Assembly: GCF_002776525.5 (NCBI RefSeq)
Contig: NC_045434.1
Location: 112,368,393 to 112,432,392, forward strand
DNA length: 64,000 nt
Reading direction: 5' to 3'
DNA from: Piliocolobus tephrosceles
Lineage: Eukaryota; Chordata; Mammalia; Primates; Cercopithecidae
The notes beneath the pieces were generated by a model. That model did no database searches and had not been told where the DNA came from. It saw nothing but the letters and a program-made list of their open reading frames with translations. A program made the position numbers and the translations under genes. Positions 45,301 to 55,294 of this stretch are shown here, one piece after another; position 1 is the first letter of the stretch, and each line of letters opens with the position of its first letter.

Positions 45301-48300
45301 AAACATACGTGAATTAAAATGAGATATTTCCTGGAAATGTACATAAATGCACGCTCACCTTATATACATAAATCCAAGAGCTCTAATATATGGAGAGTCT
45401 GTGTGTGTTATAAGACCCATCACTTGCTTTCGAGTTAACTTCAGGGTAAATAATTTGTATAACAGGCAAAACGCCGTAGAAACAATTCCTCCTGTTCCAA
45501 CACCTCGAACCTTTAGGGGAAACAAGAGTTAAGAAAAAGTAGTAAAATAATTAACAGACTCTTAACACCAATTGATTAATCCTGTTAGGTATTAATAACA
45601 AGCCATAATCCAGAACTAAGAAAGGAGCATTAAAAAGTAACACTTTTCTAACCCTATTTCACTGAACACTTGAATTTAGATTAAAAAAATTGTCACTCAA
45701 GTATATAATTGACAGGCCTTTAGTTCTCTAAATATAAACTTAGTTATCAGAAACAGAAAAACTGAAAAATGCACGTACTTCTACTTACCCCTCCGCACAT
45801 CCCTGTCTGGCCCGCTGTTTTCCTGCTTCCTTTCTCCCATGGTTCAACGTGCGTGACCTGAAAATAGAAAAGAGGAACACAACAAACATTCATACTTTGA
45901 ATTTGTTTAAAAGCCTGATAAAAGTATACCCAAGTCCATAATAGAGCAGCTCTTCCAAAATTATTTTGGCATTAAGTATATGTTTACTGACATTAAGTGT
46001 GTAAATCATTTTTGGAAACACTGCTTAGACATTTAAACAACACCCAAAAGCTACTACGGTTTAACAAAACCTTAATAGCTTTGCAGAGGAGAAATCCCAC
46101 TAAACTAGCTTTATAAAGAGCTGATATCTGTATCTGGGAGTCAGAAAATTTCTACAGTCTCACTTAGTTGCAAAAACTATTTGGTAATATTTTAACTTAT
46201 GAGTTGCTTTTAAAACATTTTCCTTTAAAAATGGATTTAAGTCTCCAATTTAAAGCAAAAAGTATTAATGAAGTATAAGCATTAATTTGAAATACTTGAA
46301 AATACCTTTAATAGTTCAATTTTATTGTAATTTAAAATCTACATTATAAAATTAAGCAAAATTACTGGAAAATCTCTAAAACAGTAACGGGTTACTTGTG
46401 ATGCAAAATTATGGAACTTTTTATTTGTACATTTTTTCCACCAGGGTCAGGTTTATTCCTGATTAAAGATAAAATTACAAAGGTCACACTTACAGAGATC
46501 ATTGTTGTAATTAAGCTTCAGCCTAATTATGTGTGAACCAATCCAATTATTCCCCAGAATATAAGTTGTGTCAAAAACTGAGTGTGAATAGTCACAGGCA
46601 TATACTATCATCAAAGATGATACAATATCATATTTGCTAAGAGGAACATCTTACAAAAACCATTCCTTATCTAAAAATAGCAACAACAACAACAAAAGAA
46701 TATTAGCTCTAAAATAGAATCCAAAAAGGCCTTTTGGGAAGACCCATCTTTGTTTTTTTAAAAATACACACAAAAAATCCTGTTTTTTCACTACGTATTT
46801 CTAAAATTCTATTTCCACCCGCACATGGTAAATTTTGTAGTCCTGAACAATGGCTTCAGATAGAAAAGCATGCATTTAAGTTTAAGCACTACACTATTTC
46901 GCAGTGCTTTAACGTTTCCTTTCCTCCCCACAGATTGCTAAGTAAAAGATGTTTCAATTCCTTAAAAGCTAGCCCAAGTCAGGGCTGGATGCATACAAAA
47001 TAAAATTACAAGGTTGGAAACTTACATATTTCAGTGAGTATTTGATCTGAACGTCTTAAGTCCTGATAATATTTGTAAAAAGCTGGGTCTATTAGTTTTT
47101 TAACGGAATTTAAAAACAATTCCTGGTAGAATCTTGTTTCAAAACACATTTGAAACTTAAAAACAAGACTTTCCTCTATTACATTAACATTTTGCCTATG
47201 TTAGAAAACAGAACCTGCCGCAAAAAGAGCAGGAACCCAATTTTCAACTGTTTAAAGTTTACTGCATAAATAAAGCTAAGGATTAAATGTTATTCACCAT
47301 ACTGTATCCATGCTAAAAAGGTCTTACCTTTTAAAAGCTAAAAAAACTAATTCATAGAATTACAATCAGTCCTACTCTCGTAAGAGGATTCCAAATTTAT
47401 CTGTGTACTTTATCAACCCAAAGTTGAACTGTATTCCTCAAGATATGTTTTCTATAAAAAGCAACTAATCTCTCAAAATCCTTCAATAACCTAATTACTC
47501 AACTGGGGGAAAAGGTGGGCAAAACGAATGAAAATGTCCTTTTGTTACCATCTCTACACATACGTTCAAATGACAGAAAACACTTTGTGTAGTCTGTCAA
47601 GGTTTTAAAAGTTAATATAGACAAAAATGGATTGTATATTAGATGCTCCGGATAAAATATTTAAAGGCCACTAAGGCTATTATTAATATTATTTAAAATA
47701 GAAATTAACCTTTGGAGGCCTGGAAGGTATTTTTTACACTACCTAATTTGCAGGGAAGTGGAAAAAGCCTACCTAATTGGTAAAGGACCAAAAGCAATGG
47801 CCAAAAAAAAACAAAAAAAATCTAATTAGCCGTTCATTTAACCAGGGAAATGCATTTATGGCGATTGAGCATGATTAATAGTGCATACCTCTACCTGCGA
47901 CCCTGGGCTGCTCCGAGCCTCGCTGCAAGACTGAGTCAATCCTGCTAACGAAACAAGAACTGAGACAAGAGTGCAGTGAGGAGGCGCCAGGTGAGCTCCC
48001 CAGCACAGCCAAGCCAGCACCGACCCTGCCGCAGAAGCCCAGGGCCCAGATAATTCTAAATTAGCCCAATGCACAGGTGGCTGAGACCTCTTACTCCTGA
48101 CTTCCTGCTGGGAAAATTTCCAGGCCTTCTGTACACCTCTTGAAATGGCACCTCTCCACCCTCATCCCCCCAACCCCACCCGACACACACGCACTGACCA
48201 TTTCCCTGTCTGGATCGGATAGTGAGTACCAACAACATGAGGCCAATACTGAAGTCATTACACGCCCTGGCCAGGGGTGAGCGGGAGAAGCACCAACAAG

Positions 48301-48941
48301 TTGGCGCTCAGTAGATCCACGTCAAAAGGAATAATTTTAAAGCTGTAAACTGGAAAGGCTTCTGTTACTCTTTCCTCCTCTCCCCAATCCCTCTTGCCCA
48401 ACTCCCCCCAAGGGTGGGCAGAAGGTTGGGGGCGGAGAGAGATCAATAGTGGCGGGCTCTCCCGGCTCTAAAAATCTAAAATGGAAACGAGAGGGCGGCC
48501 CCAGTCCGACCCCTCCCAGAGAAGGCTACAGGCCGTAGCTCCCCCTCCGCCGAACCACCTTCCCCCACCCACAAATCTTCAGATGTCGGGGGCCGCCTTC
48601 GCCCGTTTCCTCCATACCCCCTCTTCCGAACTTACCCCCAAAGCCAAGGCCTACACGCTTCGTACCTTAAAGTAGATCTCGTCCACCACCTCGTGGTAGG
48701 TCTTGAGCTCGTAGAGCTGTACTTTGAAGTAAGGCGACGACAGGATGTTGGTCAGGATCATGGGGTTGAGGTTCATGGTCTTCTCGTTGCCCCATAGCGG
48801 GAGCACATTGCCCTGCTTGCCCGAGACCGCCGGCTTGGTAGCGCCGCCGCCGCCGCACTGCTGCTGTTGCTGAGCCGCAGCAGCGGCCGCCTGGTGCTGC
48901 GGCTGCGAGTTGCCTGTCAGCGCGGGGCTGTTGTTAGCCAT
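41505..48941 (-). CDS. PRPF38B: PRPF38B, pre-mRNA-splicing factor 38B (6 coding exons, complete CDS)
   Basis: Exons in coding order are 48941-48666, 45857-45789, 45510-45359, 45276-45216, 42912-42689 and 42363-41505. They sum to 1641 nt, i.e. 546 residues plus stop, the length I recall for human PRPF38B. All junctions are GT-AG and the frame is intact. Residues 1-45 include an Ala/Gln-rich stretch (QHQAAAAAAQQQQQ). The PRP38 domain spans about residues 47-225, with the hallmark MNLNPMILTNIL, HTDSPYIRALGFMYIR and YTQPPTDLWDWFESF segments. The C-terminal half is a charged RS domain. PRP38-family proteins act in the nucleus in spliceosome maturation towards the active B complex. PRPF38B is the RS-rich paralogue of PRPF38A, and its precise role is less defined. 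The strong start context (CAACATGG) and CpG promoter support the chosen ATG. Introns 2 and 3 are short (278 and 82 nt). Confidence 0.97.
42364..42688 (-). other. PRPF38B: PRPF38B intron 5
   Basis: A 325-nt intron, donor GTAATG, acceptor CCTTAG. No repeat was recognised. Confidence 0.9.
42689..42912 (-). CDS. PRPF38B: PRPF38B coding exon 5 (end of PRP38 domain, linker)
   Basis: 224 nt, residues 187-260 plus two bases. It encodes DLDVKAGGGCVMTIGEMLRS through the conserved WFSTLFPRIPVP segment, then a basic linker ending RHVERRRS. Acceptor TGTAG, donor GTAATG. Confidence 0.97.
42913..45215 (-). other. PRPF38B: PRPF38B intron 4
   Basis: A 2303-nt intron, donor GTATGT, containing the only Alu of the gene, a poly(A) run (43961-43980) and a possible MIR remnant near 44645-44720. 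No extra exon was recognised. Confidence 0.85.
44262..44531 (-). mobile_element. Old Alu in PRPF38B intron 4
   Basis: Diverged reverse Alu with an internal 16-nt poly(T) (about 44430-44446) and AATGCATA as a flanking duplication (about 44246 and 44532). It is in the same sense as the gene's transcription. Confidence 0.9.
45216..45276 (-). CDS. PRPF38B: PRPF38B coding exon 4
   Basis: 61 nt, completing Arg 166 and encoding YTQPPTDLWDWFESFLDDEE (to residue 186). Acceptor TTCTAG, donor GTATGT. Confidence 0.97.
45277..45358 (-). other. PRPF38B: PRPF38B intron 3 (82 nt)
   Basis: A very short intron, donor GTGAGC, acceptor TTCTAG, near the minimum size for human-type introns. Confidence 0.93.
45359..45510 (-). 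CDS. PRPF38B: PRPF38B coding exon 3 (PRP38 domain core)
   Basis: 152 nt, residues 116-165 plus two bases. It encodes VRGVGTGGIVSTAFCLLYKL and HTDSPYIRALGFMYI, the conserved PRP38 core. Confidence 0.97.
45511..45788 (-). other. PRPF38B: PRPF38B intron 2
   Basis: A 278-nt intron, donor GTAAGT, acceptor CTAAAG. Repeat-free. Confidence 0.92.
45789..45857 (-). CDS. PRPF38B: PRPF38B coding exon 2
   Basis: 69 nt, phase 0-0, residues 93-115: VTHVEPWEKGSRKTAGQTGM then CGG. Acceptor TTTTCAG, donor GTAAGT. Confidence 0.97.
45858..48665 (-). other. PRPF38B: PRPF38B intron 1
   Basis: A 2808-nt intron, donor GTACGA. It contains no Alu or L1 that I can see. It becomes GC-rich near its 5' end, as part of the CpG island. 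No additional coding exon was recognised. Confidence 0.85.
48666..48941 (-). CDS. PRPF38B: PRPF38B coding exon 1 (start codon)
   Basis: 276 nt, residues 1-92. It begins MANNSPALTGNSQPQHQ, runs through the Ala/Gln stretch, and contains GNVLPLWGNEKTMNLNPMI and ends EIYFK. The ATG lies in the strong context CCGCAACATGG. Donor GTACGA. The same frame stays open for 116 codons upstream (to 49289), but this ATG is the one expected from the family. Confidence 0.95.
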
Positions 48942-49030
48942 GTTGCGGCGGAAGGAAGGAGGGAGGGAAGGAAGGAGGGGGGGGAGGGGGCCAAGCTCGA
49001 TCTCGCTCTTCGGGACAACGGTCTGGGACC

Positions 49031-49255
49031 CTACTCCATGGAACGTCGTCGGGAGAAGGGGCCGCCTTGCTGTGCCCCAGCCGAGCAAGAGAGGGCACCC
49101 AGGGCGCCGACAAAAGGACCCAGGGCGGAGAGCAGACAGCGAAACCCAGTCCGCAAGAACTCCACAGAGAAGGCGAGCCGGCGGCAAGGGAGCTCGATCT
49201 CTTCCGCCAACTGCCCCTGGGAACAAGATGGCGGACCCGGCGGATCTGACGCCAC
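49031..49255 (-). other. Possible upstream ORF in the PRPF38B leader
   Basis: A 74-codon ORF starting MASDPPGPPSCSQGQ and ending SRRRSME-stop, 89 nt before the main ATG and in a different frame. It would act as a uORF only if transcription begins upstream of 49255. A two-codon ORF (ATG GAG TAG at 49039-49031) is nested at its end. Confidence 0.35.
49225..49234 (+). promoter_or_regulatory. PRPF38B: YY1-type site AAGATGGCGG
   Basis: Exact AAGATGGCGG on the plus strand, a classic YY1 element often found just at or downstream of start sites of housekeeping promoters. Its orientation faces away from PRPF38B. Confidence 0.7.
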
Positions 49256-49285
49256 GCACCCCAGCGTTCCAAGCTGAACTGCCGG

Positions 49286-49293
49286 CCAATCAG
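49286..49293 (+). promoter_or_regulatory. PRPF38B: CCAAT box (NF-Y-type)
   Basis: CCAATCAG on the plus strand, about 350 nt upstream of the PRPF38B ATG and 52 nt beyond the YY1-type site, a typical position for an NF-Y element of a TATA-less promoter. Confidence 0.65.
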
Positions 49294-49330
49294 AGACGCC
49301 CAGGTGGGCTGGAGCGTCCTCCTCCTAGTT

Positions 49331-50649
49331 CCCCGCGTTCTCTGCACCCTGAAGTCGCTGCAGTGACCTCCCTAGCTGACTCTTAAGGGATTTCCCCTGA
49401 GAATTTGGGGGCCGGGGGAGGGGGTGGTAGGCTTTATCCGTTGTTGTTGTATTTTGACTGGGGGCTTGATTTCTTTTGTCGAGAGCTGAACCAGAAAGGG
49501 TTCGCATGGCTGCGATGTGCTTGCTAATATCGTGACTCTTGACTCCTGCAGAGTATCCGAGAGGGTCTCCTGGCGTCTGTTTTAAGATTCTCTGGAAGGG
49601 ACAATGGTCAGGGACCCCACTCCTTCGGGAGATTCTGATCAAAGGTCAAGTCCTTCGCCAGCCTCTAGTGTCCAGCCAGAGGTCTTAAATTTATTGAACC
49701 GTAAGATTGAGATAACATCTGCCTGGGCTGTTGAGAGCACTGAAAAAGCTAATAAACTTGTAGCGCCTAGTAGACTGTTCCAGGCATCAGGTAGGCGCCT
49801 TTTCTTTTCTCCCTGCTCCAGATCTTTCGATTCTAGGAATGTGTTCGGAGTGGTAAACATTGGGCGAGATACTGTGAAATGGGAATGGGGGTGTGAATGT
49901 GTGGGGAGTTTGAATTTGCAATCTTAACTTCAGTGGCGCATACACAGAGGAGAGGAAAAGAATGAGATGGAAACTTTGGGGAAAATCCCATCTGGATGAA
50001 TAAACCAGGAGGAGAGAGAGAAGACAAGCAGAAAAGTAGGTAAACCAAGAGACAGTTGTATGACAGAATACAAGGAAACAGAAAAAAATAAGTAATGAAT
50101 TGAGTGATTGATTAATGTTTAGAGCTGTACAGTACAAAAGTGGTTTTCTGTCCGGTTCCTTTGTTTTAGGTTGCAAGAGAACTAGAACCCTAAGAGGAGA
50201 AGCAGTTTTCACCTTAGTAGCAAATTCTGTTTTTCTCTATAGTGGTTTTTATTAACTTCCAAAGGAAAACTGAAGATCCTAACCCCTGTGTCATGAGTTA
50301 TCACGTTAAAAGTCCGTAGAAAAAAATTTTTTTGAACCCAGTTCTTTTTGTGTATATATTTTTTGCTTTGATAATAATAGTTTATTGAGTTTATCGAGTG
50401 ACACATTGCCAAATCGTATGGCCTATTTTTAATTCCTCAGATACATGATCTTTCTGTATAGTCTTAAACAGTCTGTACCCCTAGTCACTTTGGATGAAAA
50501 GCTTGGTAGAGAGGTTTGAGTTTGATATCTACGTGTCAGTGGCATCAAACTCAGGGAGCCAGGTATTATGATAAAGTGCTTAACGTATTCAATGAATCCC
50601 TACAACAGGCTGAAGATGTTATTTTTATCACCATTTTAAAAAATGTTTA
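49331..50649. other. Upstream flank of PRPF38B, nothing recognised
   Basis: Sequence upstream of the promoter is unique and free of clear repeats. Divergent transcription from the CpG promoter could enter it on the plus strand, but I see no conserved ORF or exon pattern. Confidence 0.5.
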
Positions 50650-51110
50650 TTCACTTGTAAATTGAAGACCTCTACGCTGCACATATATAAAGCTGTAAGT
50701 TTGGTTTGATCAGTTTTGACATATATGTATACCCATTAAACCATTACTACAATAAAAATAATCTTCCGTCATTCCCAAAAGTTTTCTTGTGCCCTTTGTA
50801 ATCCATCTCTCTTTCCAACTTCATACTGAAGCAACCACTTTCTGTCAAGAGAGACTATTTTGCATTTTCTTGAATCTTAAATGAAATCATACACAGTGTT
50901 CTCTTTTTTTGCCTCCTTATTGCATGTATCAGCAGGTTGTGTTTTTTTTAAATTACTGATTAGTATTCCATTGTATGGATTTATCACAATTTTATTTATC
51001 TAATCATTGATGGGCACAGCATTTTTATTTGTAATAGCCCCGAATTAGAAGCAACACAAATTGTTAAAAATGCTGTGAACATTTGTGACTAGATAGTGTG
51101 GACTTTTTGT

Positions 51111-51165
51111 TTTGCTTTTTTTTTGAGACAGAGTCCCAGTCTGTTGCCCAGGCTGGAGTGCCCTC
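51111..51165 (-). mobile_element. Short Alu fragment
   Basis: T-run followed by GAGACAGAGTCCCAGTCTGT and CAGGCTGGAGTG, then cut by the neighbouring LTR-like block. Confidence 0.8.
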
Positions 51166-51800
51166 TTTCAGCAGGAAGTAGCCAGACAGACTTGACACCC
51201 CTCTTCACTATGCTATTTTATCTTTCTTGAGACCATGATATGCAGCAGGCAGACATGAGCATGGGGGAATATAAACGGTCGAAGATACTTGTCAGGGGAA
51301 AATGAGCAGAGCAAAATCACCTGGTGACCATCCAGCAGGCCCTGGAGACAAAAACTTCTTATCTGAGGATTTCAAAAGTGATTAGACTTCCCTATTATCT
51401 AACACAGGCATCTGGTTCCAGTTTTTTTCCCCCAAAATTTATAAGTAACTAGAATTTCTATACATCCCTCTTGAATGCATGCGTATCAAAACTCATTGTG
51501 TGACCCTTGCTGACATTAAGGCACCAGAATGTCTACAAATGTAATATTTATCATGACCTACATGGCTAATATGGTCCAAATTGCTTGTAAGCTCCTACTT
51601 TAAGGTCCATAAGTATCCCTAAGGAAAAATTCACCATGGCACACTAGGGCCTCTCTTGCTGAGGCACCCCACTGTACTCTTCTGCAGCATTCTATTTAAT
51701 AGAAGTTTCTGTTTTAAACCTATACTGTTGTCTGTAAATTCTTACCAACCCATGAGTTGACCACTTTCTGATGCTGGGGCTCTGACACCTCACCCCGTGT
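51166..51800 (+). mobile_element. Probable solitary endogenous-retrovirus LTR
   Basis: A block of about 630 nt foreign to the surrounding L1. It has LTR-like features, such as a TTCTATTTAATAGAAG segment before a T-rich stretch and ATGCTGGGGCTCTGACACC near the end. No gag, pol or env reading frame is next to it. The family is not assigned and the ends are approximate. Confidence 0.45.
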
Positions 51801-52130
51801 CATGCCTATGGCATGAAGTAGGGTTGATGTTCATTTTTTTCCCCCAACAGGTACTGAGTTCATCCAGCACAATTTGTTGAAAAGACTTTCCTTTCACTTT
51901 GAAATTGCTTTAACACTTTGTCAAAAATCAATCAACCCTGCCATGTGTGGGTCTACTTCTGGACTGCGTTCCATTGATCTTGGTGTTTATCTTTTCACTG
52001 ATACCAAACTATCTTAACTACTATTGCTTACAGTAAGTTTTGGAATCAGGTAGAGTACAAGTATCCCAACCTGATTCTTCCTTTTAAAAGTCACTTTGGT
52101 TACTCTAGTTCCTTTATATTTCCATCAATT

Positions 52131-52625
52131 AAAAAAAAAAGCCTGGCATATTGATATGTATTGGTGCTCAGTGAACATGTATCATTCTCGAATAAATCAT
52201 AAAAAGATTAAAATGGATTGCCATGTGTAACTAAATTAACAGAAACTGAATATGTGATTGTTCAGAACCACAAATCTAGAGTAATATAAGAAGCCATTGA
52301 CTAACCCGAGAACTAAAAATCTGAACTAGTACCCGAGAACTAAAAATCTGAAGCGATTGGTGGTTTGTGCTAAAGAGTCAAGGGTGTTGGACAAAGCTAC
52401 TCATCTCCTTGGTTATTATTTCAAAACACTGAATCAGACGAGTTATGAATTGAGATTTAAGAATTACCAGGAGTTAACTAGGTGAATAAAGGGGAACAGA
52501 TATTCTAGGTAGGGCAAACCTGTGCAAAGGCTCTGAGTCACGAAAGAACAGATGGTGTGTTTGGAATGGGTTGTCACTATTAAGGCACTCAGCTATTTTT
52601 TCAGGGGCAAATTAAAAAACAGTGG
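52131..52625. other. Intergenic stretch with a 27-bp tandem duplication
   Basis: No gene. ACCCGAGAACTAAAAATCTG occurs at 52304 and again at 52331, a period of 27 bp. Confidence 0.7.
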
Positions 52626-52941
52626 TGGCTTGGCATGGTGGCTCATGCCTGTAATCCCAGCACTTTGGGAGGCCAAGGCCGGTGGATCACTTGAGGTCAG
52701 GAGTTTGAGACCAGCCTCGCCAACATGGCGAAACCCCTTTGCTACCAAAAAAAAAAAAAAAAAAAAAAACCAAAATTAGCTGGGTGTCATGGCTCATGTC
52801 TGTAATCCCAGCTTCTTGGGAGGCTGAGGCACGAGAATTGCTTGAATCCGGAAGGCAGAGGTTGCAGTGAGCCGAGATCGTGCCACTGCACTCCAGCCTG
52901 GGCAACCGAGTGAGACTCTATCTCAAAAAAAAAAAAAAAAA
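52626..52941 (+). mobile_element. Alu with an enlarged middle A-run
   Basis: Starts GGCTTGGCATGGTGGCTCAT. The central A-rich linker has grown to 22 A (52748-52769) and a second poly(A) ends it. Confidence 0.94.
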
Positions 52942-53009
52942 TAATAAATAGTGGTTCATACTAATGAATAATGGCTGAATAGTGGGGCTGAATATCTGCT
53001 TGTCATCTC

Positions 53010-53140
53010 TGGCCATGAGAGGAAGGGTCTATGCCTTTCATCTAATAATTCCAGGCCCCAGTCACACAGTGATTGACATATAGTAGATACTAAGTAAATA
53101 TTTACTTATTGAGAGAACAAATAAATGAATGAATTATTGG
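53010..53140 (+). mobile_element. L2-like 3' end
   Basis: L2 tail order: GGAAGGGTCTATGCCTTTCA, CACAGTGATTGACATATAGT, then TAAGTAAATATTTACTTATTG and AATAAATGAATGAA. Confidence 0.6.
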
Positions 53141-53682
53141 TTCTACTTGGCTGGAGAGTAAGACTGATCCAAAGCCTTTAATGAATGTGAGAAGAGTCCA
53201 GGAAGTCAGTTGAAGCCATGTCAGGGGAAAGAATATATATGTCTCAAAGATGCAGCAGTTTTATTCAAGGGGGGAGTATTATAATGTAAGATAACATAAG
53301 AATGAACCTGAATTATTTAAATTGTGGCCATTTGATTATGGCATGGGGTTATATATTTTAGAAAACTTTACGTGAAAATTATTGAAGTTATCTAAATTCA
53401 CCTTGAAAATGTTATAGTAGTCTTATATTTAAAAATCTAACCGTTAACTTTAATTCCCATGAAGAATCTAAATTCTGATACAATGTTTGCCAGGGACATT
53501 TTTGTGTGGTTGCCAACTCTGTAGCATGGCCAGGGTTACAGATGGAAGTGATCTGCTCAGCAGATGGGTCATAAATTTGTTGATACTGGATTCAGTTTAA
53601 GCTGCTGCTAACAAATAAGAAATATCCAGAGGTTATATCTCAACCATTTGGAAAATTACACAAGGGGGGATAACTGTCATAT
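53141..53682. other. Intergenic, nothing recognised
   Basis: About 540 nt of unique-looking A/T-rich sequence with no gene or repeat identified. Confidence 0.5.
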
Positions 53683-53973
53683 CTTTTTTTTGAGATGGAG
53701 TCTTACTCTCTGTTACCCAGGCTGGAGAGCAGTGGTGCAATCTCGGCTCACTGCAACCTCCACTTCCTGGGTCAAGTGTTTCTCCTGCCTCAGCCTCCCG
53801 AGTAGCTGGGACCACAGGCCCCTGCCACCAGCCCTGGCTAGTTTTTGTATTTATAGTAGAGATGGGGTTTTGCTATGTTGGCCAGGCTAGTCTTGAACTT
53901 CTGGCCTCAAGTGATCCTCCTGCATCAGCCTCCCAAAGTGCTGGGATTAGAGGTGTGAGCTACCGCACCCAGC
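53683..53973 (-). mobile_element. Alu
   Basis: Reverse Alu from TTTTTTTGAGATGGAGTCTT to GAGCTACCGCACCCAGC. Confidence 0.94.
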
Positions 53974-53983
53974 TCCCCCCTGC

Positions 53984-54257
53984 TTTTTTTTAAGATGGAG
54001 TCTCGCTCTTGTCACCCAGGCTGGAGTGCAGTGGCGATCTCGGCTCACTGCAACCTCTGCCTCCTGAGTTCAAGCGATTCTCCTGCTTCAGCCCCTCGAG
54101 TAGCTGGGATTACAGGCACCCACCACCATGCCTGGCTAATTTTTTTTGTATTTTTAGCAGAGATAGGCCTTTACCATGTTGGCCAGGCTGGTCTTGAAAT
54201 CCTGACCTCGGCCTCCCAAAGTGCTGGGATTACAGGCATGAGCCACTGCACCTGGCC
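53984..54257 (-). mobile_element. Alu, tandem to the previous
   Basis: Reverse Alu from TTTTTTTTAAGATGGAGTCT to GCACCTGGCC, about 11 nt from the preceding same-strand Alu. Confidence 0.94.
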
Positions 54258-55294
54258 CAGCCTCTCTTTTACAAGACAATTCTTTGTATGTCTGATCAGA
54301 GACAGAGTACTGGACTGAATGGGTGATTGTCACATCTGGGCCCAAATGAGATTAGGTAATGGATTCCAAACTTTTTTTTTTTTTTTTTTTTTTAATCCTT
54401 TTGTTAATTGTTTTTGCTACAAAATGAAGTCAGGGTAGAAGAGTTCCGACTGGTCCCTTCTTTATTTGGCCTTTATAAATCCATGGATCCTTGTAAGTGA
54501 AATTGTCTCATTCACAGTGCTATTGACAGAGCAACCCTATGTGGCCCATGATTTATACCAAGGGACCCTGGCTCTCTCTCCACAGCCAGTTGGACCACAG
54601 GTGGCACTAATCTACATGCTAGCCAGTCACCTGTTATATAGCTTCCTTGTGAATAGATGATCTAGGGTTTCCAGATCCTTGTAGGAATCTGAATGGGGAA
54701 TGGAATCAAACAGTTAGCAATAGGCACTAAAACAGAAAGAATGGAATGAGATAGGGAAGGAAACATTCAGGTTCATACCCAGGTTCTGAGTAAGTAGTAT
54801 TCCAAAATAAGCAGGCGCTATGAAGTGGAGAAAAGATTAAGTTCTCAAGTCAGTATACTATGAAAATAAGCATAATCAATATTACCCTTTAAAAATTTGT
54901 TAAATAACTTACAAGTAGTACAATCACATAGTTTTGTGAGGTTCTCCTGTATACATGGACATTCAGATTGTTTTAAGGGATTCACTTTTTCACTTTGCAG
55001 GTCCTCAACCTCTATGCTGTATTTGTATCTAAAAGTGGTGATGTAATATGTTCCTGCCTCCTCCTCTTCCACATTGCAAAAGAAAGGTACACATCTCACT
55101 CATCCAAATCTCATAATAGTGCATTGTCTTGAGGTATAAAAACCTCAAGGTACCAAAGTGCCATTTTTTAAGAATGGTGTTGGAAAGACCAGGTAAAATT
55201 TCCTTTTGCAAGTCAGGTGGTTTCCAGTGTGCTGCTTTCAACAAAATAGGTGAAGGACCTAACCAAATTGTCCACTGAGAGATCTTTAAACATA
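54258..55294. other. Intergenic, unidentified sequence with open minus-strand frames
   Basis: A 22-nt poly(T) run lies near 54372-54393. On the minus strand at 54845-55244 two overlapping open frames occur, one with a Cys-containing end (CPCIQENLTKLCDCTTC). I do not recognise them, and the frame changes between them. They may be a decayed coding remnant or chance. Confidence 0.35.

Larger units (their letters stand above)
48480..49330. promoter_or_regulatory. PRPF38B: PRPF38B CpG-rich promoter region
   Basis: GC-rich with many CpG dinucleotides, in sharp contrast to the A/T-rich flanks. It covers the start codon (48939-48941), the 5' UTR and the upstream promoter. It lacks an obvious TATA box, as is usual for housekeeping genes. 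Edges are estimated by eye. Confidence 0.85.
50650..52130 (-). mobile_element. L1M-type remnant split by an Alu fragment and an LTR-like block
   Basis: The left piece (50650-51110) contains GTTTTGACATATATGTATAC and TAGTATTCCATTGTATGGAT. The right piece (51840-52130) contains TTTGTTGAAAAGACTTTCCT and TTTGTCAAAAATCAATCAAC. Both are reverse-strand L1 sequence in the order expected for one inserted element. The intervening 0.7 kb is foreign. Confidence 0.7.

Noticed and set aside
48867..49386. Plus-strand ORFs of 136 and 158 codons in the PRPF38B CpG island
   Set aside because: Stop codons are rare in GC-rich DNA. The products are low-complexity Arg/Gly/Pro sequence antisense to exon 1 and the leader.
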